Shown here in pieces: positions 34,860 to 43,880 of a stretch of 54,248 nucleotides of DNA (position 1 is the first letter of the stretch; each line of letters starts with the position of its first letter). A model generated the notes under the pieces. It was not told the DNA's origin and made no database searches. It worked only from the letters and a program-made list of their open reading frames with translations. Both the position numbers and the translations under genes were made by a program. The stretch is from contig JAWKHI010000046.1 of the NCBI GenBank assembly GCA_041394885.1, positions 1 to 54,248 on the forward strand. The letters run 5' to 3'. The stretch comes from DSOI01 sp041394885 (lineage in GTDB: Bacteria > Acidobacteriota > Terriglobia > Bryobacterales > Bryobacteraceae).

Positions 34860-36161
34860 CTATCTTGCCAGACTCAGCCAGCCCGCGGTGACGCCGAGGA
34901 CGAAGCATAGCAGCAGGATCGACGGTGGCTGCTGATAGTAGCTCATGGTGAACGGCAGCAGTACCAGCGCGCCCAGCACGATGGCGACGGCGGCTGCGAC
35001 CACGCCGCGGCCGGGGATGGCCAGCGCCAGCGCCACGAACGCGAACACCCCGGCGAGACAGGCGGACGTCATGGCGGAAAAGCCCTTCCATACCGGCCGG
35101 GGCACAAGGTCCGCATCGGTGGCCAGCGCCCCGTCGACATACAGCCGGACATGCCGGCCGTCAAACGCCGCCGCGAGAAAGGTTTCCCGGCCCGGGGCGA
35201 GGAGGGGCGGCGTCCCGGTGGGGGGCTGGTCTCCGTTGAGCCCTGTGGACGCGGTGCGGAGGCGGAAGACGATTTCGGCGCCCTGTTGGCCGATGGTGAA
35301 GTTGCGCTGGTACTGGTCCCGGGACAGGGAGAGGATGCGGGAGGGCCCGCCCTGGTCGAGGTCCGCCGGGCGGAAGCGCAGCAGGATGGTGAACCGGCCG
35401 GAGTGCGTCACGCCGCGGTAGACGGCTTGCGCGGCGGCGGGAGGCTCGACGCGGGGGCCGATGGAGGAATCGAGCGGCTGGGCCAAGCGATAAAGGGGCT
35501 GCGCGCCTTCCACCAGCCGCGGCACGGCGGCGGAACGGGCGAGCTCGGCGGCGGTGGCGGGCGCGATCGCGATGGGGAGGATGACGGCTTCGTCGATCCG
35601 CCCCCTCCAGCGGCGGCCGCCGTTGGCTTCGTCGCCGAGGACGAGTTGAAACGAGGGGTCCCAACCGCGCAGGTGCGGGTCGCGCTCGAAGGGCAGCAGC
35701 GCGGCTATGGCCAAAATGGCGAGCGCGCCGCAAATCCAGCCGGCGCGGCGGGTGACGGGGATCCGGTGCAGAGGGACGCGGATGCGTGACGCGATCAGAG
35801 CGCCCAGGCCGGCGCCGGCGATGTTGGCGGCAAGGTCCAGCAGGCCGGGAAAGCGGCCGGGGGAGAAGAACTGCACCAGTTCGCAGAAGGCGGAAAGAGC
35901 GGCGGCCCAAAGGCACGCACGGATCACTGCTTGACCGGCAGCCAGGCCCTGGCCGGCAACCAGGCCCAGAGGAACGTACAGGAGCACGTTGTTGCGGACG
36001 TCGGCCGTGTTCCACAAGGTATAGATGCTGTCGAGCGATGGTGCGCGATAGCCGAGGGGAATGGCGGTGACGGCGAGGATCACCATGGCGACTATTGGGA
36101 AGAGGCGGAGCACAGGGACGGGGCGAGGTTCGCGAGAATCCGGCACGGGGTGGATCTTCAT
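34860..36161 (-). CDS. VanZ-like membrane protein fused to a LamG-type domain
   Basis: A protein of 433 residues from the ATG at 36161. An upstream in-frame extension overlaps the SirB1-like gene and has implausible composition. Residues about 20-150 contain four membrane helices with the VanZ pattern (DVRNNVLLYVPLGLVAGQG, ELVQFFSPGRFPGLLDLAAN). Residues about 185-365 are a concanavalin/LamG-like module (RFTILLRFRPADLDQGGPS, FDGRHVRLYVDGALAT). Two or three helices end the protein. VanZ proteins are linked to teicoplanin tolerance and, more generally, to cell envelope roles. An extracytoplasmic LamG fold between membrane blocks suggests carbohydrate binding at the envelope. The gene ends 9 nt before the aldo/keto reductase stub. 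Confidence 0.8.
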   Translation of the reverse strand: MKIHPVPDSREPRPVPVLRLFPIVAMVILAVTAIPLGYRAPSLDSIYTLWNTADVRNNVLLYVPLGLVAGQGLAAGQAVIRACLWAAALSAFCELVQFFSPGRFPGLLDLAANIAGAGLGALIASRIRVPLHRIPVTRRAGWICGALAILAIAALLPFERDPHLRGWDPSFQLVLGDEANGGRRWRGRIDEAVILPIAIAPATAAELARSAAVPRLVEGAQPLYRLAQPLDSSIGPRVEPPAAAQAVYRGVTHSGRFTILLRFRPADLDQGGPSRILSLSRDQYQRNFTIGQQGAEIVFRLRTASTGLNGDQPPTGTPPLLAPGRETFLAAAFDGRHVRLYVDGALATDADLVPRPVWKGFSAMTSACLAGVFAFVALALAIPGRGVVAAAVAIVLGALVLLPFTMSYYQQPPSILLLCFVLGVTAGWLSLAR

Positions 36162-36198
36162 GCTAGCACCGCGCGCTGCCGGCGGCGCCGATCGCGCG

Positions 36199-37029
36199 TT
36201 AATTGAGGGAGCGCAGGGAGCGCCGCAGCAGGCTGGCGCGTTCCCGGACCGCATCGCGGTCATCGGCGGTGGGCGCGAGGCGAAGGTAGCGCTCCCAATC
36301 GGCGAGCGCGGCGGCGGGCCGGCCGAGGTAGGTGAGCAAATCGCCGCGCTCGCGCAGCAGGGCCACATGGCCGGGCTCGGCTTCGATGAGGAGATCGAGC
36401 GCCTGGACGGCTTTGGCGGCATTGCTCGCCCGGAGGTAGGCGTAGCGCAGATTGTGCAGCATCCGGATGGCGATGCTTCGCGCACTCACCGGTTCGAGCG
36501 CCGCCGGATTGTTGGCGATATCCACGCGGGCCACCTCCAGCGCGAGAGCGCGGCACTCCCCGGCGGTGAGCAGGCGGCCGCCGTGGAAGCAGTCGACGTA
36601 GGTGCTGTACTCGCCGTCGTCAAAACGCACCAGGAAGTGGCCTGGCAAGCCAATGCCGGCGACGGGACGGCCGAGGCGGCGCGCCACCTCGAGATAGACG
36701 ACGGCGAGGGTGATGGGAATGCCGGTGCGTGTGAGCAGAACGTCGTTGAGGCAGCTATTGGACGGAGAATAATAGTCCGCCTCGTTCCCGGTAAAACCGA
36801 GATTGGTGAATAGATACTCGCCGGCGGCGCGGACCCACTTCTGGCCTTCCACCCCGGCGGTGAGAGCGCCCAACTCGCGGGCATGGGAGTCCAGAATTTC
36901 AAGAAAGGCGGCCGCCCGTTCGGGCTCTTCGCTCAAATGAGGGTATTCAATAGCCGCAATCTGGAGCGCGGCTTTATCCAGCCGGATCTCCGCATTCGGG
37001 GCCGTCAACCAGTGTCGCAATTCATCCAC
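36199..37029 (-). CDS. SirB1-like transglutaminase-fold protein with TPR tail
   Basis: A protein of about 276 residues. The transglutaminase-like core carries SNSCLNDVLLTRTGIPITLA (candidate Cys), GIGLPGHFLVR (His) and YVDCFHGG (Asp), the usual triad positions. TPR-like helices follow (AVQALDLLIEAEPGHVALLR, LADWERYLRLAP). SirB1 proteins are widespread and poorly understood; protease or peptidoglycan-related roles have been suggested. I chose the GTG at 37029 because TATTCT ends 8 nt before it, as in other leaderless candidates here. A TTG at 37047 would add six residues. It is divergent from the gene at 37174. Confidence 0.82.
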   Translation of the reverse strand: MDELRHWLTAPNAEIRLDKAALQIAAIEYPHLSEEPERAAAFLEILDSHARELGALTAGVEGQKWVRAAGEYLFTNLGFTGNEADYYSPSNSCLNDVLLTRTGIPITLAVVYLEVARRLGRPVAGIGLPGHFLVRFDDGEYSTYVDCFHGGRLLTAGECRALALEVARVDIANNPAALEPVSARSIAIRMLHNLRYAYLRASNAAKAVQALDLLIEAEPGHVALLRERGDLLTYLGRPAAALADWERYLRLAPTADDRDAVRERASLLRRSLRSLN

Positions 37030-37037
37030 TGTGCTGT

Positions 37038-37043
37038 AGAATA
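37038..37043 (-). promoter_or_regulatory. putative -10 element for the SirB1-like gene
   Basis: On the minus strand TATTCT is followed by 8 nt and the GTG at 37029. It decides the start choice if the transcript is leaderless. Confidence 0.35.
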
Positions 37044-37173
37044 CCAAGGGGGAGCGCGGGCGCAGCCGCCGTTTCTCCAGCCAGCACAGGGCGGGCCGCC
37101 CAAAGGGGCAGCCAAAGATTCGCCGCCCCGGCTCCGTTGTGCTGGCGACTGCTAGGGAGACGAGGGAACCGCA

Positions 37174-38313
37174 TTGATCCGGATCACAGCCGCGGCGTTG
37201 TGGGTGTGCCTGGTGTGGCTGGGAGCGTCGTTAGGAGCACAGACAGTGTCGTTCCAGCGCTCCACGGTGCACGAATCGGGCAGCGCGCGCATGCGTTCCG
37301 GGGCGATTCTGGCGGGCGAAGGCGACAAGCCGCACCGGCTTCTGACCTGGGGCGACGGAATGCGGGTGATCCCGCTGCCCAAGGGACGCGTGGAACAGAC
37401 GTCGATCGAAGCGCCTGTGGGGCCGGGCGGATGCGTCGTCGACGTGAACATGGACGGGCTGGCGGACGTGGTGGCCTATGAGCCTCCGCCCCCGCCGGGC
37501 AAGGGCGCCGACGCGTCGAAAGCGCCGCAACTCGGCAGCATGGTGTGGTACGCGGCTCCGGATTGGAAGCGGCATCTGATCGACACCGAAGCGCAGTTTC
37601 GAGACTGCATGGGCACCCTGATGTTCGGCAAGCGCGGCATTCTGATCGTGCACCGCTTCGCGCAGGTGCGGTTCTACGAGGTGCCGGAGCAGTTCGATCA
37701 GAAATGGCCGTACCGGGAAATTTATTCGATCTACACACCGTCGGACCAGGGCGGGCTGCTGCGCGCGGACGTGGACGGCGATGGGCAAACCGATATTCTG
37801 ACGGGCAACTACTGGCTGCGTTCGCCCCAAACGCCGGACGGGCAATGGCGATTGTTCGCGATCAATAAGTGGTGGGAGAAGCAGCGGTCCGCCATGCTGC
37901 GGCTGGCGATGGCGAAACCGAATGACACGCCTTTTCCGGTGCTGTTCGCGGCGGAGGCGGAGGCGCGTCCAGCGCGGCTGGCGTGGTTCGAGCGTCCGGC
38001 CGATCCGACGCAGTTCTGGAACCAGACCTCGCTCGACACGATGCCTGCGCTCGCCCGGCCCTCGGCGATTCTGACGGCGGACCTCAATGGCGACCTGCGT
38101 CCGGACCTCGTGGTGGGGGAAAACAATGGTGCAAAGTCCAGGCTGCTGGTGTTTTGGGGCTTGGGCAGCGGTTCCTACCAGGCGACGCGGGTGGACGAGA
38201 TGCCGGGTGTGACGGGGCTGTGGACGCTCGATCTGGATGCCGACGGGGACCTGGATATCGTCGGGTTGTCGCGCAATCGCGTGGTGGTCTGGTACAACCA
38301 GCGGCGCAAGTAG
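37174..38313 (+). CDS. secreted FG-GAP/VCBS-repeat propeller protein
   Basis: A protein of 379 residues from a TTG start, with GGGAG and GAGGGA purine runs upstream. A signal peptide (AALWVCLVWLGASLGAQ) leads into a propeller with calcium-binding-like loops DVNMDGLADVVAY, DVDGDGQTDILTG, DLNGDLRPDLVVG and DLDADGDLDIVG, the FG-GAP/VCBS pattern. Such proteins are extracellular and often bind ligands. No enzymatic domain is attached. It lies 48 nt before the sulfatase, which has its own TATAAT, so the two may be expressed independently. The TTG start is the least certain point. Confidence 0.82.
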   Translation: MIRITAAALWVCLVWLGASLGAQTVSFQRSTVHESGSARMRSGAILAGEGDKPHRLLTWGDGMRVIPLPKGRVEQTSIEAPVGPGGCVVDVNMDGLADVVAYEPPPPPGKGADASKAPQLGSMVWYAAPDWKRHLIDTEAQFRDCMGTLMFGKRGILIVHRFAQVRFYEVPEQFDQKWPYREIYSIYTPSDQGGLLRADVDGDGQTDILTGNYWLRSPQTPDGQWRLFAINKWWEKQRSAMLRLAMAKPNDTPFPVLFAAEAEARPARLAWFERPADPTQFWNQTSLDTMPALARPSAILTADLNGDLRPDLVVGENNGAKSRLLVFWGLGSGSYQATRVDEMPGVTGLWTLDLDADGDLDIVGLSRNRVVVWYNQRRK

Positions 38314-38347
38314 CCTGCCAAGCTCTCGGCCGGGCGTTCCCGGGTCC

Positions 38348-38353
38348 TATAAT
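38348..38353 (+). promoter_or_regulatory. putative -10 element TATAAT of a leaderless promoter
   Basis: A consensus TATAAT lies 8 nt before the ATG at 38362. No Shine-Dalgarno and no -35 match are seen. Confidence 0.5.
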
Positions 38354-38361
38354 CGGGGACG

Positions 38362-39981
38362 ATGGACAGACGACAATTTCTCGCCACGGCAACCGTCGCC
38401 GGAACTCACCTCGCCCGAGCGGCAGACCGGAAACGGCCGAACATCCTCCTCATCCTCGCCGACGATCTCGGCTTCTCGGATCCAGGCTGCTTCGGCGGCG
38501 AAATCGAGACCCCGAACATCGATCGCCTGGCTCGCGGCGGCGTCCGGTTCACGCAGTTCTACAACACGGCGCGATGCTGCCCGTCGCGCGCGTCTTTGAT
38601 GACGGGGTTGTACCCGCATCAGACGGGTGTGGGCAACATGATCGGCGGTCCGCCAAAGATGCAGAATCCGCCCGGATATCGCGGCGCGATGAACGACCGG
38701 TGCACCACGATCCCCGCGGTTTTGCGCGATGCCGGCTACGCCACGCTGATGGCGGGCAAGTGGCACCTCGGCCAGCCCGGACCCACCGAACGCGGCTTCG
38801 ACGAATTCTTCGGAATGGTGCACGGCTTCGACAGTTTCTGGGATGCCTCCAAGTACACGCGTCTGCCGAAGGGCCGCCCCGCGAGCACCTATCGCGAAGG
38901 CGAGTTCTACGCCACCGACGCCATTACCGATCACGCGATCGAGTTTATCGGTGGCGCGCGTAAGTCGAGTAAGCCGTTTTTTACTTACCTCGCGTACAAC
39001 GCGCCGCACTTTCCCCTGCACGCGCCCAAGGATCTGATCGACAAGTATCAGCCGGTGTACGAAAAAGGTTGGGACGCGATCCGCGAAGCGCGATTCGCGA
39101 GACTGCGCGAGATGGGGCTGATCGACAAGCGTTGGGATTTTACTCCGCGCAGCGTGATTCCGCCGAATCGCGTGGCGACGCCGCACGGCTGGGCCGGCAA
39201 ACCGAACCCGGCTTGGGAGACGGTGGAGCCGGACCGGCGCACGGACATGGCGCGCCGGATGGCCACCTATGCGGCGATGGTGGACCGGATGGATCAAAAC
39301 ATCGGGCGCGTGCTGGCCGATCTCGAGAGTGACAACGAACTGGACAACACGCTGATCCTGTTTTTCTCCGATAACGGCGCGTGCGCGGAGTGGGACCCGT
39401 GGGGTTTCGATGTAAGGTCCGGCCCGGACAACGTATTGCATCGCGGCGCTGAGCTGGCGAAGATGGGGCAGCCGGGCACCTATCACAGTTACGGATCCGC
39501 ATGGGCGAACGCGTGCGGGACGCCATGGCGCCTGTACAAGCACTATAACCACGAAGGCGGAATCACCACGCCGTTCATCGCGCACTGGCCATCGGAACTG
39601 AACCGCCGCGGCAAGATCGAGCACCAGCCGGGGCATCTGGTGGACGTGATGCCGACGTTCCTGGATGCGGCCGGAGCGCGGTATCCGGCGGGCGGCGCGG
39701 TTCCTCCCGCCGAGGGTGTCAGCCTGCTGCCCGCCATGCGGGGGCGTCGCTTGCCGGCCCGCCAGATCTACTGGGAGCACGAGGGCAACCGCGCGGTGCG
39801 CGACGGCAAGTGGAAGATCGCGGCGGTTGGGCCAACGGGCCCGTGGGAGCTGTACGACATGGAACGCGACCGCACCGAGATGCACGATCTGGCGGCGCGC
39901 AATCCCAAGCGCGTCCAGGCGATGGCTTCGCAATGGGAGGGATGGGCCAAGCGGACGGGCGCGCTGCCGTGGATCTGGTAA
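38362..39981 (+). CDS. exported sulfatase (arylsulfatase family, FGly-dependent)
   Basis: A protein of 539 residues with a short export leader (MDRRQFLATATVAGTHLARA). Metal-binding ILADDLGFSD (D34, D35) is followed by the sulfatase signature CCPSRASLMTG, in which C72 is the residue converted to formylglycine (pattern C-x-P-S-R). Further family segments are MAGKWHLG, FFSDNGA and a C-terminal ELYDMERDRTEMHDLA. It hydrolyses sulfate esters, probably on polysaccharides, in the periplasm or outside. No formylglycine-generating enzyme gene is in the window. The ADOP permease starts 4 nt after its stop, so co-transcription is likely. Confidence 0.94.
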   Translation: MDRRQFLATATVAGTHLARAADRKRPNILLILADDLGFSDPGCFGGEIETPNIDRLARGGVRFTQFYNTARCCPSRASLMTGLYPHQTGVGNMIGGPPKMQNPPGYRGAMNDRCTTIPAVLRDAGYATLMAGKWHLGQPGPTERGFDEFFGMVHGFDSFWDASKYTRLPKGRPASTYREGEFYATDAITDHAIEFIGGARKSSKPFFTYLAYNAPHFPLHAPKDLIDKYQPVYEKGWDAIREARFARLREMGLIDKRWDFTPRSVIPPNRVATPHGWAGKPNPAWETVEPDRRTDMARRMATYAAMVDRMDQNIGRVLADLESDNELDNTLILFFSDNGACAEWDPWGFDVRSGPDNVLHRGAELAKMGQPGTYHSYGSAWANACGTPWRLYKHYNHEGGITTPFIAHWPSELNRRGKIEHQPGHLVDVMPTFLDAAGARYPAGGAVPPAEGVSLLPAMRGRRLPARQIYWEHEGNRAVRDGKWKIAAVGPTGPWELYDMERDRTEMHDLAARNPKRVQAMASQWEGWAKRTGALPWIW

Positions 39982-39985
39982 GCGC

Positions 39986-42442
39986 ATGACGATCAGGAAC
40001 GCGGCGGGCGATCTTCGTTTCGCGCAGCGGACCCTGCGCCGCGCGCCTTCGTTCACCCTCGCCGCGGTGTCGGTGCTGGCGCTCGGGATCGGGGCCACGA
40101 CGGCGATCTTCACGCTGATCGACAAGGCGCTGCTTGCGCCGCTTCCCTATCGCGAGGCCGAACGCATCGTGCAGATGTGGATGACGGGCCCGGACGGCGG
40201 CGGAGGGGTGACGCTTTCGGTCCCGGAGATCGCGCTGCTGCGCAGGCAGGAGGCCATCCTGCAGGATGCGGCGGCCTATGACTTCGGCGGCCCGGGCATC
40301 AACCTGACGGGCGGAGGCGATCCGGAGCAGGTGAAGGGCATCCATGTTTCGGCTGCGTATTTCCGGCTCTTCGGCGCACAGGCGGCCATAGGACGCACGT
40401 TCACCCGCGAGGAAGACCAGCCGGGCGGCGGACGCGTGGCCGTGCTCAGCCACGGGTTGTGGCAGCAGCGCTACGGCGGCGATCCGGCCCTGGTGGGGCG
40501 CACGATCTCGCTGGGGCACGAAGCCTACACCGTCGTGGGCGTGCTCGGGCCCGATTTCCGGCCGGATCCTCCGGCGCAAATCTGGCTGCCGCTGCAAGCG
40601 GACATGGACAGCACGAGCCAGGCGCATTATCTGCGCGCGGCGGCGCGCCTGCGTCCGGGGGTGACCCTCGCGCAGGCCAACGCGGGACTGAAAGTCGCCA
40701 CGGCGGAGTTCCTACGGGCCTATCCACTGTTCAACCAGGACGTGGTCTTTACAGCCAAACCGATTCGCGAGACCACGGTGGGCGAGGTGCGCGCCCCGCT
40801 TTGGACGCTGTTCGGCGCGGTGACGCTGGTGCTGCTGATCGCGTGCTCGACGGTGGCGAACCTGCTGCTGGCGCGGGCCAACACGAGGCATCGCGAGTTG
40901 ACGATCCGCGCGGCGTTGGGCGCCACGCGGGGCCGCATCGTGGCGCAGTTACTGATGGAGAGCCTGCTGCTGGCGCTGTGCGGCGGCGCGCTGGGACTGG
41001 CGATCGGATCCGCGGCGCTGCGGGTCTTGTTGACTCTGCGGCCGGATGCGATCCCGGTGACGGAGACGGGACTCGATGGGCGGATGGTGGCGTTCGCCAT
41101 TGCCGCGTCCGCGGCCACGGCGGTGGTGTTCGGTCTGATTCCGGCTCTCCGCTCGGCGCGGGGCGGCTTGGCCGCATCGATGAACGCGGGACAACGCACC
41201 GGCGCCGGACGATCGGCGGTGCGCGTTACGTCGAGCCTGGTGGTGGCGCAGGTGGCGCTGGCGGTGTTGCTGGTGTTCGGCGCGGGGCTGTTGCTGCGAA
41301 ACTTCGCCGCGCTGCGGAGTGTGGAACCGGGGCTCGACCCGCAGGGCGTGCTGACGCTCGCGATGTCGCTCGAAGGCACGCGATTCCGTGACACGGCGTC
41401 AGTGAACCGGATGGTGGAGGATGGCGTGGAGCGTCTGGGAAGGACGCCGGGCGTGTTGGCGGCGGCGACCACGTGGACGCTGCCGCTCGAAGTGGCTTTC
41501 GGCTCGTCGATTTTCATCGAAGGGCGTCCATTGCCGGGAGACAGCAAGGTACATGGGTTGGTGAATATGCGTCCGGTGTCGCCGGACTATTTCGCGGTGT
41601 ACCGCATTCCGCTGCGGCAGGGCCGGGTATTCACGACCCGCGAAGCGGGCAGCGTGGCCATGATCAGCGCCGAGGCAGCCAGGAAATATTGGCCCGATGG
41701 CGATGCGCTGGGGCAGCGGATCACGATCGACAAATATATGGGTCCGGACTTCGCGGCGCCTCCGCGCGAGATCATCGGCGTGGTAGGTGACGTGCGGGAC
41801 CGTGGGCTGGGAAGGGAGACCGGGGCGATGGTCTACGTCCCGCAGGCGCTGGTCCCCGATGGAATGACTCGGATCGACGCGGGCATCCTGCCGCTGACGT
41901 GGGTGGTGCGGACGCAGGGCGATCCCAGCCAACTACATGCGGCGATCCGGCGCGAATTGCGCGCGGCGAGCGGAGGTTTGGCGGTGGCCCAGGTGCGGAC
42001 GATGCGGGAGGTGGTGCGCGCATCCACCGCGCGGAGTGACTTCCAGACGCTGCTGCTCGTGCTGTTTGCGCTGGCTGCGCTGTTGTTGGCCGCGGCGGGG
42101 ACTTACAGCCTGATGAACTACTCGGTGGAGGAGCGCCGCCGCGAGATCGGAGTACGGCTGGCTCTGGGGGCGATGCCGGCCGCGGTCCGCAATATGGTTG
42201 TACGGCGCGGGCTGACGCTGGCGGCGGCGGGCGTGGCGATCGGGTTGGCGGCGAGTGTGGCGATGCGGCGCGCCATGGGAGCTTTGTTTTTTGGCCTGGG
42301 GCAGTCCGGCGAACGGGCGGCGGATCCCGCGATGCTAGTGGCGTCAGCGGCGGTGTTGGCCGCGGTGGCGCTGGCGGCGGCGTATGTTCCCGCCCGGCGA
42401 GCGGCGGGGATCAATCCGGCGGAAACGTTGCGGGGCGAATAA
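39986..42442 (+). CDS. ADOP-type MacB/FtsX ABC transporter permease
   Basis: A protein of 818 residues from the ATG at 39986, 4 nt after the sulfatase stop. Two MacB-PCD plus FtsX units follow each other. The first helix lies at FTLAAVSVLALGIGATTAIF. FtsX helices surround TLFGAVTLVLLIACSTVANL and the cytosolic RHRELTIRAALGATRGRIV loop; the second unit ends with EERRREIGVRLALGAMPAAV and PARRAAGINPAETLRG. Such single-chain permeases are very numerous in Acidobacteria and usually lack an adjacent ATPase gene, as here. The N-terminal cytosolic extension often present in the family is absent. A relic of a paralogue lies at 43533-43785. Confidence 0.92.
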   Translation: MTIRNAAGDLRFAQRTLRRAPSFTLAAVSVLALGIGATTAIFTLIDKALLAPLPYREAERIVQMWMTGPDGGGGVTLSVPEIALLRRQEAILQDAAAYDFGGPGINLTGGGDPEQVKGIHVSAAYFRLFGAQAAIGRTFTREEDQPGGGRVAVLSHGLWQQRYGGDPALVGRTISLGHEAYTVVGVLGPDFRPDPPAQIWLPLQADMDSTSQAHYLRAAARLRPGVTLAQANAGLKVATAEFLRAYPLFNQDVVFTAKPIRETTVGEVRAPLWTLFGAVTLVLLIACSTVANLLLARANTRHRELTIRAALGATRGRIVAQLLMESLLLALCGGALGLAIGSAALRVLLTLRPDAIPVTETGLDGRMVAFAIAASAATAVVFGLIPALRSARGGLAASMNAGQRTGAGRSAVRVTSSLVVAQVALAVLLVFGAGLLLRNFAALRSVEPGLDPQGVLTLAMSLEGTRFRDTASVNRMVEDGVERLGRTPGVLAAATTWTLPLEVAFGSSIFIEGRPLPGDSKVHGLVNMRPVSPDYFAVYRIPLRQGRVFTTREAGSVAMISAEAARKYWPDGDALGQRITIDKYMGPDFAAPPREIIGVVGDVRDRGLGRETGAMVYVPQALVPDGMTRIDAGILPLTWVVRTQGDPSQLHAAIRRELRAASGGLAVAQVRTMREVVRASTARSDFQTLLLVLFALAALLLAAAGTYSLMNYSVEERRREIGVRLALGAMPAAVRNMVVRRGLTLAAAGVAIGLAASVAMRRAMGALFFGLGQSGERAADPAMLVASAAVLAAVALAAAYVPARRAAGINPAETLRGE

Positions 42443-42649
42443 CGGGACGGGTCAAGAAAGAACCGCTCGGGCGGCGCTTCACCAGCAGTCACCAATATGC
42501 TGTAACATCGTCTTGCCGGTAGAGGGGTTTTCCAGCGACCGGCGAACAGTGTCTTAACTCTTTGTCTCACCCCAGGGGGCAACCCCAAGCCAGGCTGATG
42601 ATCGTGCGCGCCGTTTCAGACGACATCTCTCCCCGGTCTGAGCGCTTCT

Positions 42650-43255
42650 TCAGCGATCATCATCGCGGTCGAAACCCCGCGACCGCAGCTCAATCAAAGC
42701 GGAGCTGAGGACTCTCTCAAGCCCGCTGTTGCCCCGTCGAAAACTTTCTTTGGACGCTTCGATCATTTGATCCCGCGAGACTTTGGACCAATCGAGGGTA
42801 TATCCGTTCCGCAAGGCAAGTTGGCGCATGAACTCCCGTTGCGTCCGTCCGTTGCCGTCACGAAATGGATGAATCGCGTTGATTTCACCCAGGTAGTAGG
42901 CACCCCGGCCGCAGAATCGCTTTGCGTCCGACCCTTGAAGAAACCTCTCTGCTTTCAAGCCAGAAAACGTTCTATTCAGGTTGCTGACGATATGCTGGTT
43001 GAGCCCGAAGAGATCGTTGCCCTTGGAAATATCGACCGTGCGGAACTCTCCAGCCCAGTCGTACACATCCTGGAAAATGTAGTGGTGAATCGCCTGAAGG
43101 TGCGCCGAATCGAACCTTCCTGGCTTGGGGCTGCTCAACAACTCGCGGACACGACTTGTAGTCATGTCCATCTCAAATTTTTCCAGTCGCTCCGGATCGC
43201 GGATGTCCCGCAGGTTTCTAAGAACCTTCGTTTCGGGGTAAACGTACGGGTCCAT
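42650..43255 (-). CDS. Fic/DOC family protein (putative AMPylating toxin)
   Basis: About 201 residues from the ATG at 43255; an ATG at 43270 would add five residues. Homologues usually open MDPYVYP, hence my choice. The Fic core contains HPFRDGNGRTQREF with the complete HxFx(D/E)GNGRxxR motif, and the flap region EFRTVDISKGNDLFG. Fic enzymes transfer AMP or other nucleotides to a target hydroxyl; stand-alone bacterial ones of this type poison DNA topoisomerases. The start overlaps the upstream antitoxin gene by about 38 nt, so translation is coupled. It lies opposite to the permease genes on either side, and looks like an acquired cassette. Confidence 0.9.
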   Translation of the reverse strand: MDPYVYPETKVLRNLRDIRDPERLEKFEMDMTTSRVRELLSSPKPGRFDSAHLQAIHHYIFQDVYDWAGEFRTVDISKGNDLFGLNQHIVSNLNRTFSGLKAERFLQGSDAKRFCGRGAYYLGEINAIHPFRDGNGRTQREFMRQLALRNGYTLDWSKVSRDQMIEASKESFRRGNSGLERVLSSALIELRSRGFDRDDDR

Positions 43256-43445
43256 ACTCACGGTCGGCATACTCGTTCATCGCTACGCGCATCTGCCCGG
43301 CCGTCAACTCACCGTCCACATAACGCCGAAAAATGGCCATCGCTCCCGGAGAAGGTTCAAGTCCTTCGATCCGGCCCGTTGCGAGAGCCTGCTCCATCTC
43401 TGCCGCCCGCTGTTCCCGCGCCAAGTCTCGTGAGATAACGCTCAT
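43218..43445 (-). CDS. VbhA-like antitoxin of the Fic protein
   Basis: A protein of 75 residues with AGGAG 8 nt before the ATG. TGRIEG matches the class I Fic inhibitor motif (S/T)xxxE(G/N), whose Glu competes with ATP gamma-phosphate in the partner Fic active site. GLEPSPGAMAIFRRYVDGEL resembles the helix following the motif in VbhA. Its 3' end overlaps the Fic gene, the usual order (antitoxin first). The region upstream (43446-43532) shows no clear operator. Confidence 0.85.
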   Translation of the reverse strand: MSVISRDLAREQRAAEMEQALATGRIEGLEPSPGAMAIFRRYVDGELTAGQMRVAMNEYADREYGPVRLPRNEGS

Positions 43446-43532
43446 CGTGTGATCTCCTGACAACCTCTTCCATTCTAACGGCTTTGGCGTTGGCTGTCCA
43501 AGAAAAACACTTTTCTTTGCTCTCTCCCCCTT

Positions 43533-43785
43533 GCGTGGAGCGTCTGGGAAGGACGCCGGGAGTGTTGGCCGCAGCGGGGACATACGGGCTGATGAACTAC
43601 TCGGCGGAGGAGAGCCGCCGCGAGATCGGAGTACGGCTGACGTTGGGGGCAACGGCGATCTGGCTGGCGGCGAGTGTGGCGATGCGGCGCGCCACCGGAG
43701 CTTTGTTTTTTGGCCTGGGGCATTCCGGCGAACGGGCGGCGGATCCCGCGGCGCTGGCGGCGTCGGCGGCGGTGTTGGCTGCGGT
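43533..43785 (+). pseudogene. internally deleted relic of an ADOP permease paralogue
   Basis: The sequence matches three blocks of the intact permease at 39986-42442 in order: 41424 to about 41460, about 42090-42170, and about 42234-42367. Relative offsets of 2109, 1479 and 1419 show deletions of 630 bp and 60 bp, both multiples of three, so one frame still reads VERLGRTPGVLAAAGTYGLM, REIGVRLTLGA and GALFFGLGHSGERAADPAA. No start or stop of its own is convincing. The block lies beyond the Fic module, in the same orientation as the intact permease. Confidence 0.85.
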
Positions 43786-43880
43786 TCCAAACGTAACTTC
43801 CCATTATTTCGCCCACAGGAATCCTCACCGCGATGCGTCAGAGGTGCGACGGTCAGTTCACCAAATAGGAGAATCCCACC

